Shown: positions 1 to 12,175 of the stretch, piece by piece
Numbering within the stretch: the first letter of the stretch is position 1
Layout of the letters: each line of letters starts with the position of its first letter
Origin: Melieria omissa
Taxonomy: Eukaryota; Arthropoda; Insecta; Diptera; Ulidiidae
Direction of reading: 5' to 3'
DNA length: 64,000 nucleotides
NCBI GenBank assembly: GCA_963971225.1
Contig: OZ020267.1
Span: 150,191,927-150,255,926, forward strand
Program-made: the position numbers and the translations under genes
The notes under the pieces: model-generated
What the model was told of the DNA's origin: nothing
Database searches by the model: none
What the model saw: only the letters and a program-made list of their open reading frames with translations

Positions 1-756
1 ACATACGCACACACACATTGGCACACACTGGCGCCATTAACACGCATGCACCGAGTGCAATCAACTTGAAACTTTACTTAAAAATGAGCAAACCGGAAGA
101 GGCAAAAACTGAGCTGAACTCCGTTGCACTTTGCTCAACTGTGGGCCAATTACACGAGCGCGTATAAATTAAATTAAAAACAGGCAGCAATTACAGCTTA
201 AAATACAACGTAAGCGGTGATAAATAGAACGTGACGGCAACAACAAAAAATAACAAAACTAAAAAAGAAAAAAACTTGAGCGCGCTGCCAAGCCGCACAA
301 ACGTCAACAAGCGATGGGCGAACGGCGTTGTCGTTGAGTTTGGGTTTTGTTGTTTTTGCAACATAAAATAAAGTGCAGCGTTGCCGCTTTCCACTTGGCG
401 GCGATTACCGTGTCGAAGGCCGCGGCGGCAGCAGCATGGGCGGCGTTGAATGCTAAATACGACAGCCGGAGCGTGGCGTGCAGTGCCGTGCGACGCAAGT
501 TCAACTACTCAGCACGATTAAGTGCAACAAGGATAACGAGGCGACGACGGCAACGTGGCTGGTGCTGGCTGGCTGGCTGACTCCCTGGCCGGGTGCTGCG
601 CAAGATAAAGAAAGTTGCAACTTTGTAAGCGGCACGTTAAATGCTGCACTACGCTGCACTGTCATAGATTACCCGCTTAAGCCTCTAATTGAAATTAGTT
701 TTCAACTACAATATTTTTGCGGCGCTGTGCCTGCAGCGTGCGGGCGCACGTTTCTT

Positions 757-791
<35 letters not shown>

Positions 792-2199
792 GTGTGGCGT
801 TGCCAACGGAAGTGCTGCGCGCCACTTTCGCCGCGACGCAAGTCAACATGCCGTGAAAGCGAAATCGCCATGCGCTGCCGCACAGCGTTAAATTGCTTCA
901 TTAGTGCAGCGTTGCCCAGGAGCGACCCTTTTCTACTTACGTCTCTCTTTCTCTGGCGCATTATGTACATAGTTGTTCATGTTGTATGTGTACTTGTGTT
1001 CCTACAAGGCCCCATTACAATTTAATAAAGTTGTTTGAAGTTGTTGCTCTCGCGTTGCGTGCAATTGAAACACGCCAAAAGAAATAATAAAGCGGCCCCA
1101 AAAATGACTTCAAATGAGTTACACGTTGTTGTTGTTGTTTCAATTTCATGCATAACACAAATATTCGTTGTTGTTGTTTTAGCTGAAATGCATATGTTGC
1201 ATATGTTTTGTGTTTCGAAAACTGGAGTCTAGCGAACTGTTGCAAATGGCGTTGCTCATTTGGCTGTTGAACATCGAAATTTGCATAAAAATGGCAAACT
1301 CACTTGAACACTTAGGTAAGCACACATGCACACATATGCAGCTAATTGCTACACAGAGCATTGCTCAAATGTTTGCGCTTTGCCTTTGTATTCGTTTGAG
1401 TCTTTGTTGTTCGGCACAAAGTAAATGCGCCGGTTTTGTGCGTTTTACTCCACTTTCCGAGACCAATGTGAAATATCTGTGTGTGAGTGTGTGTTTTTAG
1501 TTTTATATGTGCTTAATGAATTTTGCATTTTGCCGGCAGGCATATTTAATATGCACTGCAACTGTTTATGTCTATGTGTGTGGGCGCCTAATAAGTCAAG
1601 TCACTCCCGCAGTCACTTTCATAGTCAGTCACGATCCCCTACACTAATAAACTCAAACGCATTTATTGACATTTGTGTAATTTTACCTCAGGCTATGTTA
1701 AATTGGCTCAGTTTTGCCTTTGAACGTGGTTTGGGTTGATGTTTCTAGTGTTTAAATAAAAAAAATATCTAAATAATTAGTTATGAAACTGCATTAGCAC
1801 TTTCTCTGTGCGCCCAAACTCAAAGCTTTGTGTACATAAATAAGTATTTTTTTAAGCATTTGGTTTGAGTTTGTTGCTCTAAAGTTATAAAAAGGCCGTT
1901 GTGAGGGTGAAATGCTGCCAGCGTACAACGTGGCGTATGAGTAATATTTATGTTGGCGCTGGCGTTGAGGTAATTACTAAGTTTAAAGAAGTTAAAGTAC
2001 AAAGTTTAGTTTTGAAATTAACTTTAGAATTAAAGCGAGAACGCGTTGATGGCTTACTTTCTGTTCCATTATTGTTTGAAACTCAAACTAAGTCTTGAAT
2101 GAACACATTGTAAGAGCTTAGGATGAGTTTAATTCTGATTGTCATATTATATCTTCTCATATGTCACATATATTTTTTTTGGGGGCCCTACATTTCTTT
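1..2199. other. Non-coding DNA, no gene recognised
   Basis: Frames here are short and of low-complexity composition; none shows a recognisable domain. The stretch opens with CA-rich sequence and contains a (TG)n run at about 761-788 and several (GTT)n patches near 1125-1180. I see no RNA gene or convincing promoter. Confidence 0.6.
761..788. repeat. (TG)n microsatellite
   Basis: About fourteen uninterrupted TG dinucleotides. Other short TG/CA runs occur at about 3371-3394, 11133-11155 and 27097-27122. Ordinary dinucleotide repeats. Confidence 0.9.
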
Positions 2200-3055
2200 G
2201 ATTCTTAAGTTTTCCATGTCCAGTTTGTAAGGTTTTGGATTCTATAACGAAACGAATTTGAGGTGCAATGAAGCTGATGTTGCACGATCTCATTGAATTC
2301 CCTATCACCCATACGTCTCAGTGGATGAGCTATAATGTTGAGGTGCAATGAAGTTTTCCATGTCCAGTTGGTAAGGTTTTGGATTCTATAACGAAACGAA
2401 TTTGAGGTGAAATGAAGCTTATGTTGCATGCTCCCATTCAATTACCTGTTACTCATACGCCTCAGTGGCAGAACCATGAATTTGAGGTGCAATGAAGTTG
2501 TTCAAGTCCAGTTTGTAAGGTTTTGAATTCTATAACGAAATGAATTTGAGGTGCAATGAAGCTTATGTTGCATGTTCCCAGTGAATTCCATATCACTCAT
2601 ACGCCTCAAAGGCAGAACCATTAATTAGAGGTGCAGTGCAGATTTCCAGGTCCAGTTTGTGGGTTTTTGGTTCTATAAATAAACGAATTTGAAGTGTAAT
2701 GAAGTTAATGTGGCACGATCTCAGTGAATTAATTGTTACTTATACGCCTCAGTAGCAAAACCATGAATTTGAGGTGCAATGAAGTTTATCGTGTCCAGTA
2801 TGTAAGGTTTTGGGTTCTATAACGAAACGAATATGAAGTCCAATAAAGCTAATGTTGCATGCTCCCAGTGAGTTATCTGTAACTCATACGCCTCAGTGGC
2901 AGAACCATGAATTTGAGGTGGAATGATGTTTTTCATGTCCAAATTGTAAGGTTTTGGGTTCTATAACGAAATGAGTTTGAGGTGCAATGAAGCTGATGTT
3001 ACATATTCTCTTTGAATTCCATATCACTCATACGCCTCAGTGGCAGACCTATTAA
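2200..3055. repeat. Tandem array, about 143-bp unit, six copies
   Basis: The landmark TTCCATGTCC or a close variant recurs near 2211, 2354, 2499, 2643, 2785 and 2929, a spacing of 142-145 bp. Each unit also holds AATTTGAGGTGCAATGAAG twice, a block ending TCTATAACGAAACGAA, and the landmark CATACGCCTCAGTGGC. Units differ by scattered substitutions, so the array is not newly expanded. No unit encodes a conserved frame. I cannot tell whether it is a local minisatellite or part of a dispersed satellite. Confidence 0.85.
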
Positions 3056-3410
3056 TAGTTCTTAACTTTGTAATTGAAAACAAAGTCTCTATGACGATTT
3101 CTGCAAAAAATTAACTATTTCTTAAAGAGAAAATTAATTTCACTCATCACTCTCACTTTTCTCTTTTCTAATATGAAAATGTTTCTCTCTAATTACAAAT
3201 CATTCATATGTCGCAAATGGCACTAAACTTTTAGCAACAGCATAAAGTTCATGAAGTTAATTTACAAGCGACCAAAATGCATTGTAATTAGTCTCACCAT
3301 TGGTGGCAACAAACTTGCTGTCGCTGTCAACGTTTCGAAAACAACTTAGCGCGCTGACATTTGCTGTCAAGTGTGTGTGTGTGTGTGTGTGTGTATGCGT
3401 AAATGCTTAG
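3056..3410. other. Non-coding spacer with (TG)n
   Basis: AT-rich sequence between the 143-bp array and the LINE fragment, with a TG run at about 3371-3394. Nothing else recognised. Confidence 0.6.
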
Positions 3411-3422
3411 GTCACCCTATGT

Positions 3423-3459
<37 letters not shown>

Positions 3460-4165
3460 GAGAAGGGAAAAGCATTGAAAGCCGGTGTGTGAGACTTTCA
3501 CCCACTAAAAACCCTCCTATCTCCTAAACTGCTGCCAGGGAACTTCCTGCGAGGAATTACTTCCTGGTAGCAGTAGGGTGCGGCACCGTGCCCACCTCCT
3601 CGGACTATCTCATTGCCCTACGTTGGCGTTCTAGGACGCGCAGTGTTTTAATAATGCTGGCTGCGGCCGAGCATACGGCTTGCCACTTTCGTGGCGTGTC
3701 GCACATGTGTGCAGTCAGGTTCGACACAGACGGATGCTCCCCAAGAGCGACTGCTAGTTCCCTTCGGACGGACTCGAACCTAGGGCACTCCATCAGGACG
3801 TGCTCAGCGGTCTCCTGCTTTTCTGGACAGAGCGTGCAGAAGGGGTCGTCGTCGTGCTTAAACTTGTGCAGATACTGCTTGAAGCAGCCATGCCCACTTA
3901 GCAGCTGGGTGATGTTGTGGTCCACCTCTCCATGCGAGCGAGCTACCCACCGCGCGATATCCGGGATCAGTGCAAAAGTCCAGCGCCCTTTGCTGGATTG
4001 CTCCCATTTGCGCTGCCAGTCCCTGATGGTGGCACTTCTTTCTGAGGCTTTCATGGCGCTTGTCGGCTTTGTGACTGCGTTATAAAGGCGTTGCATTTCG
4101 ACCGCCAGTAGTTCAATCGGCGGCATGCTTGCAATAACTCCAACTCACTATGTCACCCTATGTGT
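3411..4165 (-). mobile_element. 5'-truncated R1-like LINE with poly-A tail and 14-bp target duplication
   Basis: The 14-mer GTCACCCTATGTGT occurs at 3411-3424 and again at 4152-4165, bracketing the insert. The inner left end is a run of about 35 T (3424-3458), which is the poly-A tail of a minus-strand element. The inner right end starts abruptly inside the ORF2 frame. Target duplication, A-tail and 5' truncation are the signature of target-primed reverse transcription. Only the last ~180 codons plus a ~145-bp 3' UTR were copied. The host sequence around it is TG-rich. Confidence 0.9.
3605..4144 (-). pseudogene. C-terminal fragment of LINE ORF2 (R1-like clade)
   Basis: The frame is open from the truncation point near 4144 to the TGA at 3605-3607; the first ATG at 4126 is internal to the ancestral protein, so this is not a real start. 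The upstream in-frame residues (VGVIASMPPIELL) resemble the segment that follows the RT and RNase H-like regions in R1-type elements. It then reads WQRKWEQSSKGRWT and ends with the C-terminal zinc-knuckle pattern C-x2-C...E-H...C-P-R-F (CTLCPEKQETAEHVLMEC). No endonuclease or RT remains, so it cannot be autonomous. It is intact over its length, which suggests a fairly recent insertion. Clade assignment is from remembered family features. Confidence 0.8.
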
Positions 4166-4929
4166 GGCTGTGTGTGTGTGTATAAGTGAGAGTTTTAGTC
4201 GCTGTGCGTACAAGTCTTGGCTGCGTGCGTCTTTGTACATTTCACTGTCAGCTTTTGGAGTGACAAGTGTTACTGTGCTGTGACCACTTGGCCCCAAGTT
4301 TGCTTTGAGCGGTCGTCGCTGTGGCAAGTGGCAGTGACGCGTTCAAAACACTGCCGCATTACAATGATGGCAATGATGATGATGTTGATGTTGTTGGTAC
4401 AATTGTTGTTGTTGTTGCTACTGATGAGTTGGCACTTGTTGTGTGCGGTGCATAGTTACATAGTGACAGGCACTTTCGAGCAATTATCTGCAGTTTTGTT
4501 GCCACTACTCGCTGGCTGCGTGGGGCTACGGGTGCGCCTGTACTCGTATGTAGCAGATTATATGGGAAGTTATTGTTGTAGGGGAGGTAGGAGAGTTAGG
4601 TGTGTATATAAAGTTTACTGAGCGCTTGTGTGCTTTTTGATTGGCTGAAGAAATGATTTGTTGAAATGACAGCGTATGTCTAGTGGGAAGAACAAGGAAT
4701 TTGTATATTCTGCCAGCAAAGAAGATAGATGAAAGTCACTGAATATGACTAAAGGACAGGCAGCGTTTGTTTTTGAATTAAAGCTATTCATAGATTTGGC
4801 AATCAATGTTGCTGTTGGCTTTAAGAAGTGCGATTTTGATGATTGCCCGTAATTTTATGTTGATTCTCAAAAATTGCTATATGTAAGTTAGGTGAAGTTA
4901 GGTAAGGACGCAATAGGTAACAGGAAAGG
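4166..4929. other. Non-coding, (GTT)n and (ATG)n rich
   Basis: Contains trinucleotide-rich tracts near 4365-4440 that create Met/Leu-rich chance frames. Nothing with protein homology seen. Confidence 0.6.
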
Positions 4930-5480
4930 CCACACTTTCACTCTGAAGCCACAATGACCTGTTGGCATTCAGTCAAATCTTCACTCGGAGGCCATAATGA
5001 CACGTTCTGAATTCTCTTCTCTATTTAATACAAACCAGTCCAATCCTCACTCGGAGGCCATAATGACGCATTGTGAATCCCATTTTGTTCTTCTTGTACT
5101 CTGAGTGATCATCAGTCCCTATCTTAGAAAAACTAGTCCAACCTCCATTCAGAGATCATTCAGAGGTCATAGCATTGTTAATCCTTTTTGTTGTACTCTG
5201 ACGGTGACAGAGTACAACCCGAAGCGAGCCAGTCCAGTCTTAAGCCATAATGTCTGTTCATTTTACTTGTACTCAAGAGGTGACCATCAATCTTTAACTG
5301 AGGCAAACCAGTCCAATCTTTACTCGGAAACCATAATGTTCATTCTACTTGTACTCAAGAGGTGACCATCAATCTTTAACTGAGGCAAACCAGTCCAATC
5401 TTTACTCGGAAACCATAATGATGCATTGTGAATCCCTCTTTGTTCTTTTTGTACGCTGGTGGTGGTCATCTATCTCTATC
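4930..5480. repeat. Degenerate tandem repeat, about 65-90 bp
   Basis: The phrase CTCGGAGGCCATAATGAC or a variant recurs near 4984, 5049, 5160, 5244, 5325 and 5405, each followed by TTGTACTC and AGTCCAATC-type blocks. The last two units (about 5256-5415) are nearly identical over ~75 bp, showing a recent local duplication within an older array. Confidence 0.7.
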
Positions 5481-7379
5481 TGAGGCAAATCAAACCAAAG
5501 TTTTGATGAAGAATATCCGAAATGTTGATTTTCGCTGCGCCAAGAAAGTGCATTAGGAATCATGACTTCAGAGTGCGAAGGCGCAGCTCTACAAAGCCGG
5601 TCAGTGACACAGATCTTCATGTAAATGATAATGTTGGGGTCTAGAGAATAGTTTGAGTTTAGTTTAAGCATAAACTATTTTCTTTAAAAACTATTTTTTA
5701 AAATAAAAAATTTTTTTATTTTTTTTTATTTTTATTATTTTTCTTATTTAATTTTTATGTATTTTACTTACGTTTAATTTTAATTTAAATTTTAATTTTT
5801 TTAATTTTAGTTTGAATTTTAATTTTAGTTTTAATTTTAATTATAATTTTAAGTTTAAATTTAATCAAATTTAAATTTAAATTTAAAGTTTTAATTTAAT
5901 TTCAATTTAATTTTTATTTTAATTTTAATTTAAATTTATCCTTTTTATTTATTTATTGTTGTACTTATTCCTTATTTCACATTGAGAACTTAAACTTGCC
6001 ACTTCTATTTAATTGTTTTGTCTTCCTGATTGTCTTTCTTTCGCACTTTAAACCGAGAGAATGCCAAACGCGAGCAACAAAAGTAAATTACAAACATTCC
6101 AGAAACGTAGCGGAAAAAGCACTTGAAAATGGAAAGCAATGCTCGAAAACTGTACATAAGGCAGGGACAACTTTTAAAATAGTTACATTAATTTGAGTAC
6201 CAAAAGTAATGCACCAAAAGGAAACAGGAAGCTGTGTAAAGGCCAAAAGCAAACAAAACAAGCAACAGTCAAGCAAGTTGTTGCAACAATAACAACAAAA
6301 ACAACTCTAACGACTTCAATAATATGTCTAACCGTGTGATAAATACAACAACCAAAGCACACACAATTATCAACAAATATTGACAACAACAACAACAAAA
6401 TACTCAACTTGCCCATCGTTGAAACTATAAATGGAAACTGTTGCAGTGCCAAAAACTGCAAACACACAATGACAGCGATGCAATAACAGGAAATTAAAAG
6501 ATGAAAAACAGCAACAACAAATAATGCTCAACAATAACGGTGTGTTTGCATTGAAGTGCAGTGAAGCAAAGCGAAGAAAAGTAGAACAACCGAAGTGAGA
6601 GACAGCTGCGCGCAAAAATAAATATGAAATTACGGTTAGAAAATATTGTGTCGTTGGCAATGATTGTAAAAGTGTGATGTTGTTGTTGTTGGTGTGGCCA
6701 GCAGCAGCAGCAGCAGCAATGGCAAATAACAAACAAACGCACGAAAATTGCACGAAAACAGCTGTCAGTGCGATAGCTTTGCGCGCGTCTCACGTCAATA
6801 TTGTTGCAGTCTTTTTTCGTTATGGTTATTGTTGATCTTTTTGTTGTTGTTATTGTTGTTGTTTTGTCGTTGGTGCTACTGTTGTTTACTTGGCAGCTGT
6901 GCAGCGTGCACCAAGTGTGTTATGACAATTGTTTGCTGTTGTGTTCTAAAACGCTTTCTGGTGCCACGCTTGCATTGTCTTTAACCCTTGGGTTGCTGTT
7001 TTGATTATAATTTATTTTATTTTTTATTTATTTATTTATTTATTAAAATTGAATTATTTTATTTAATTTTAATTATTATTTTTTAACACTTCTATGCATA
7101 AAAGAAAGCAATGTGCCTGGAGATCTGTTTGCCTTAGTGAAAGAATAGTTAACTTTTTGACATATAATTTACTAACATTTTATTTATTATTTCCTTTATT
7201 ATTTTCTTTCCACTAAGTTTTCAAATATTTTTGAAGAACTCTTCTATAACTTAGCAGAGAAAAATGCTTTTCATTATTAATGTCTTTTACATTTCCAATG
7301 TCAGTTTATTTGGTAAACGAAACTGCATGTTTGAAAAGAACAGAACACTAGAAACGAATTAGTGTACGTGTTTTCGATT
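5481..7379. other. Non-coding; AT-only low-complexity tract and (CAA/GTT)n
   Basis: About 5690-5960 is almost pure A/T built on TTTAATTTTAAT-like words. About 6270-6400 and 6675-6720 hold CAA, GTT and GCA trinucleotide runs that produce poly-residue chance frames on both strands. About 7010-7050 is a (TTTA)n tract. No gene recognised. Confidence 0.6.
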
Positions 7380-8460
7380 TTGGTAATGAAGAACTTCTCA
7401 TTTTAGGTGATATGGGGAAAAGGTACGAAATCCCAAAAATTTTAGGGCTAGAATGGCGTCAAATGGCGTCGTATTTAGGTTAAAGTTCACAAAAAAGCTG
7501 AGAAATTCAACAAATTGCATTACAGCTGCTCAGAAGTTGCTCTTAGAGGGTTAAAATCTATGACTGACCCTCACTAATTTTCCCTACTGAACATTTCTTT
7601 CAAACATATTTGTACCCTATCTGCAACCCTTAATGTGGCTTCCATACAAAATCATTGTTTTCATAAAATACGCTCCAACTACTGGGAGTAGTTGGGCAGG
7701 TTGCCTCCAGATGTGTCAAATGTAAGACCGACACACACTTATTTTCTCTTCCATATGTTTCCACCAAACATACTTAACCTCTATCTCCAAGTCTTAAGGG
7801 GTCTGCCATACAAAACTGACAATTTTCTATGGAATTGGCTCCTCACTTGTAAATGTTTTGGTTAAGTAAGCGGGAAAAATCGTATCTCAGAAACTACTTA
7901 GCCGATTTGAATGATTTATTCAGCGATCAACAACAGTTTTTAGTAAACCCAAATACAAAATTACTTAAGCTGCAGAAATTCACCACCAGAGGGCGTCTCC
8001 CATACGATCGAAGTTGTAAGGTTATAAACTTTTGGGTTTCTTCGAAGCAAAAATCAAAATGTTTCGTCGAAATCTCCCCATATGTCCGAAAATACTAAAC
8101 GGATTTGAATGATTTATTCACCGATTGACAACAGTTTTCAGTACAAAAAATACAAAATTATATAAGCTTCAGAAATTTACCACCAGAGGGCATCTCCCAT
8201 ACAATCGAAATTGAGATATTGTCAACTTTTGGGTTTTTACGGAGCAAAAATCAAAATTTGTCGTTGAAATCCCCCCATATGTCGAAAACTAATGAACCGA
8301 TTTGAATGATTTATTCACTGATCGACAACCGCTTTTAGTACAAAAAATACAAAATTAATTAAGCTTCAGAAATTCACCACCAGAGGTCGTCTCCCATATA
8401 ATCGAAACTGTGAGGTTGTAAACTTCTGGGTTTGTATGAAGCAAAAATCAAATTATATTT
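7380..8460 (+). repeat. Dispersed composite repeat, copy 1 (unique head plus 197-bp tandem core)
   Basis: A ~450-bp head (with GGCGTCAAATGGCGTCG, then TTGCTCTTAGAGGGTTAAAA) is followed by about three tandem units. Each unit carries CCGATTTGAATGATTTATTC, then ACCACCAGAGGGCGTCTCCC, then GAAGCAAAAATCAAA. The AGAGG landmark falls at about 7988, 8185 and 8382, giving a 197-bp period. The same head-plus-core arrangement recurs at 24.7 kb in this orientation and at 13.1 kb inverted, so it is an interspersed family. No transposase frame is seen; a non-autonomous Helitron/Helentron-type element with internal tandem repeats is one hypothesis. Confidence 0.75.
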
Positions 8461-11400
8461 TCGAAACAAAATTAAAGTTTAAAAATATTATAAAAAAACT
8501 ATCAAAATTTGAGACACCATTAACCTTTCCACAAAAGTTCAAAAATATTTAAGAAAAAACTATAAAAATTTGTATTTTTCACATTACAGAAGAAGTTAAG
8601 TAAGATTTGACAAATACTTTTGTTATATAAATGGCAGATTTAACTAGTCATATTTGTTTAAAATAACAAAGACTTTCACTATCATTATGCCAAAAATTAG
8701 TTTAAACATTTTCAAGTTGCAAATTGTGGAATTTTTTCAAATCAAATATGTGCAAGAACTTTCCTTGGGACTGAATTGTTAAAGCTTCAGTTATTGCAGT
8801 ATTCTTACCATTGTTGTTGTTTTTGTTTTTGTTTTTGTTTTTGTTTTGTTTTGTCAGTCTTTCTATAGCAGCACATTGTCACTGTGTCAATGTACGAATG
8901 TGACATCAAAACAACAGCAACTAATAGTCAATGGTGAAGTTGAAAGTCCTGTGTGTCCTACATGCACACTGACAGCTGACCGGCGGAGCAGTGATGGGAC
9001 TCAAACGTAAATCGTGCAGCTTATGTTGCAGCAACGAATGTTGTTATTGCGAATTGGGGGCAGCTGGTAGGCGGCTGTTTGCTGTAATGACACATAGAGC
9101 TAAAAAAAGCCAATTCATCATTTCTAGAACGTTTGATGCAGTCGAGACAGAGCAGAGAGTTCAGTTGTTAAGTGATTGTAGACAGCAAAATCAATGCAAA
9201 AGTCTTTCAATTAGTAGACAGTTGAACAACAGTAAATAAAAGCAATAAAAAGACTTCACTTTCTTTGTGCAATAGTATAAACAAATGATTTGCTAAATTT
9301 TGCCTCAATCTTTCGCCTTAAGGACCAAACACTGTCCTCAAAAATTCCACACAGAACATATTTATTGCAGTGTTAATGTGTCAAGATATCATTGAGTATG
9401 CAAATTGTCATCAGCCAGGAGGAATAGAACTCAATAACATTTGTAAGTGCAGTAGAAAGGCACAAAGTGCGCGCGCATGCGCCGAAAATTTCACTTGCTT
9501 TGGGCCAGCAACAAATTGAAACACTGAACAATATACATAGCATTGTTGTTGTTGTTGTTGTTTTTGTAAACACCACCCTATTGCCTGCCGCTTTCTCGGT
9601 ATCTAAGCAATTTGAACGAACGCCGCTTGCGTTCAAGTTGCCAGAGAAACCAGCGCTTTGCATTTAAAAAGTTTTTCTGTTGCACTGTTTTTTCGGCGTT
9701 TTTTTATTTTTTTAAGATGAACAATTTGAAAGCAACCGACTTGCAGCACGAATTTTACAAACACACCAACAAACTGCATTGTATTGTAGTTGGTAACAAT
9801 TGATGCAGAAGTTGTTGTTGTTGCCAACGAAAATATAAGAAGTGCAGTGCGGGCAAGGCGCAGCGAAAGTTTGATAAAAAGCGAATGCACACCACAAAGC
9901 AAATCAAAGTAAATATTCAAAAAAAAAAAAGCTTTTGAGCGGTGCAAAGTTTTTGTTGTTGTTTTTTTTTGTTTGGTGTGTTTTCGTTGCATTCTAAGGG
10001 AAATGGCGGCAGCAAAAGGGGCCAAGTCGAAACATTTTACTGAGCACAGACTGCATTGGGTTGGGCGGTTTCAACGGAGATTGAAGTGCTTGTTCCAGCA
10101 GGCAGCAGCAGCAAAGTTATGACAGCGGTCGCCAAGGAGCAAAGGATATTTGCGATTGCTTTCAGTGCAGTGCGTTGATACTGAACTTTGGCTATTCAGA
10201 TTCTCAACTCTTTTGGGCATATAAATTTATGGTCTAAAAGATGCTTCAATGCGTTAACACTGGTGAGGAGCTTTAAATGGAAAAACATTTCACAAGGACA
10301 TTCTTTACAAACTTGTAAAATGAAAGAAAATAACAAATATAAAAATGTTTTTCAGTTTTTCTTCCTCACCTTTTCAAATCTCTACTGACATCACTTCTTC
10401 GAATTATCTGCAATGCAAACAACTTTAGTTTGTATCAAAATGATTCCATAAAAATTGTCTTTCAACTAAATAAACAATTTAATTATAACTTGAAAATAAT
10501 TAAGAATTCAAATAACAACTTTTCAAAGTAAACCATGTAAGAAACTTACATTTAAAAACAACAACAACTAGCAACAACTTTAAAGTTGAGCGCTGCGCTT
10601 CTTTCACTGCAATGGACGCGCACCCACTTCAATCTAAATTTTGCAGCAAATTTACCGAAATTAAAACTTGTCTAATTGAGTTTCGGGTGCATTCTGTTGC
10701 GAGTGCAATGCGTATTGCACATTTAATGCGAATTGCTTTGAAGTTGTCGAATTTAACGAAAAGTTTGTTGGTTGTTGCTGGCTTTGTTGCTGCCAGTGGC
10801 GCTGATGCAACTTTGTGCTGTGTTGTTGTTGTTAGTGTAGGTTTTGTAATCTAGAAGTTTTACAGCAGCGCGCTGAACTTGGCGTTGATTTTAAAAACTG
10901 GCAGCAGCAACAATAACAACAACAAAAATAACTTTTCTATAGGACTTTTGGAAAATACGAAATAACGATGGAAGCGAAATGCGCAACTCTTATCTAAAGT
11001 ATTGCATGCACACACCAATACACCTATACACACACACACACTTATACATTTTGTATAAATACAGTTACATATATATGACCGCACGCTGCCATGTAACAAA
11101 GTGTGGATTTTATTTGTTAGAGTAACTAAAAACAACAACACACACACACACACACTTATACAAACATAAACATTCTCCCTCTTTCTCTCTTTTAATGTTT
11201 GTTGTGGCTTCATGGGCTAAAGGCAAACACAGCTTTGGCGTACGTAAGCTGCCTATAAATATTTTCAGTTTTATATATTTTTTGGATGCCGCAACGAGAC
11301 TTGGTACCTTTCACATTGGCTGTTGTTGTTGTTGCTAGCGTTGGTGTCCCTTTTCGGCTTTTCGTTTCGCTCGGTTACTTTTGCGGTGTGTGTGCGTGTG

Positions 11401-11998
11401 TGTTGGCAACTTTTAGTTAATTAAATTCATTAAAAATGTGATCACATAACAGTTTGTTAAATTACGCAGTTAGTTACACAAACCGATGCTGCAGCGTTGA
11501 CAGAGCGTAATAGCTTAAATGACTTTATGGGCTGTGCTGGTTTAGGTGCTGATGCCGGTCCTGCTGGCACCACAGTTCACCAACTTTAGTGGGTAAAGTT
11601 CTTTTTTGGCTATTTTTAATTTTGGCTTATAATGGTTTTTTTATGCTTTGTTGTGCAAAGTTGGAACACATCAAAGATTAAACTGTTGTGTGATTTTTCA
11701 TGTGAGGTTTTTGGTTAGTGAAAGCTTATAAACTGAATGAATGAATGAAACTGAATATTTGTTTTTATTATTTTGCAGATTTTTAGTTTCAACAGCAAAC
11801 AAGTCATATAAAAATTCATTATTTTTAAGTGTAAATTTGAGTTAATTGAAATAAAACAAACTACTTTAAGGTAAAGAAAGATATAAATATAAATTTGAAT
11901 TTTTAGTTTTTTATTTAATGTTTTGTTTTATAAATCGAGAGCCAACGTGTAAATATAAATGAGTAGTATTTAGTACTTTGCCAGAGAGCATTGAACCA
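8461..11998. other. Non-coding DNA, no gene recognised
   Basis: AT-rich with a (TTTTTG)n patch at about 8817-8845, (GTT)n at 9544-9560 and CA runs near 11026-11040 and 11133-11155. Frames are short and trinucleotide-driven. No domain, tRNA or clear promoter seen. Confidence 0.55.
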
Positions 11999-12175
11999 AT
12001 CTTATAAGTGTTTTTTTTTAACAAGGTGTTTGCTTAATCCTTCTCTTGTCCAAACGGTTAACCCTTTGGCCACCGATAGGTATTGCGTTAGGAGGCCGTA
12101 AGGAGCATTTCTGCTCAATCGTTCGTGTGGTAGTCTGTTCAGCGTCATGTTCGGACTTACTCATCTTATAAGTGT
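11999..12175 (-). mobile_element. Short retroposed fragment with 13-bp target duplication
   Basis: ATCTTATAAGTGT occurs at 11999-12011 and 12163-12175. Between them lie ~151 bp that begin on the left with a T run (poly-A on the minus strand). The minus strand carries an open stretch ending ...RLDKRRIKQTPC and a stop just before the A-tail. This fits a very short 5'-truncated LINE 3' end or another retroposed mRNA end. I do not recognise the parent. Confidence 0.7.

Noticed and set aside
3588..4085. 165-aa plus-strand frame
   Set aside because: Antisense shadow of the R1-like ORF2 fragment, which has recognisable zinc-knuckle text on the minus strand.
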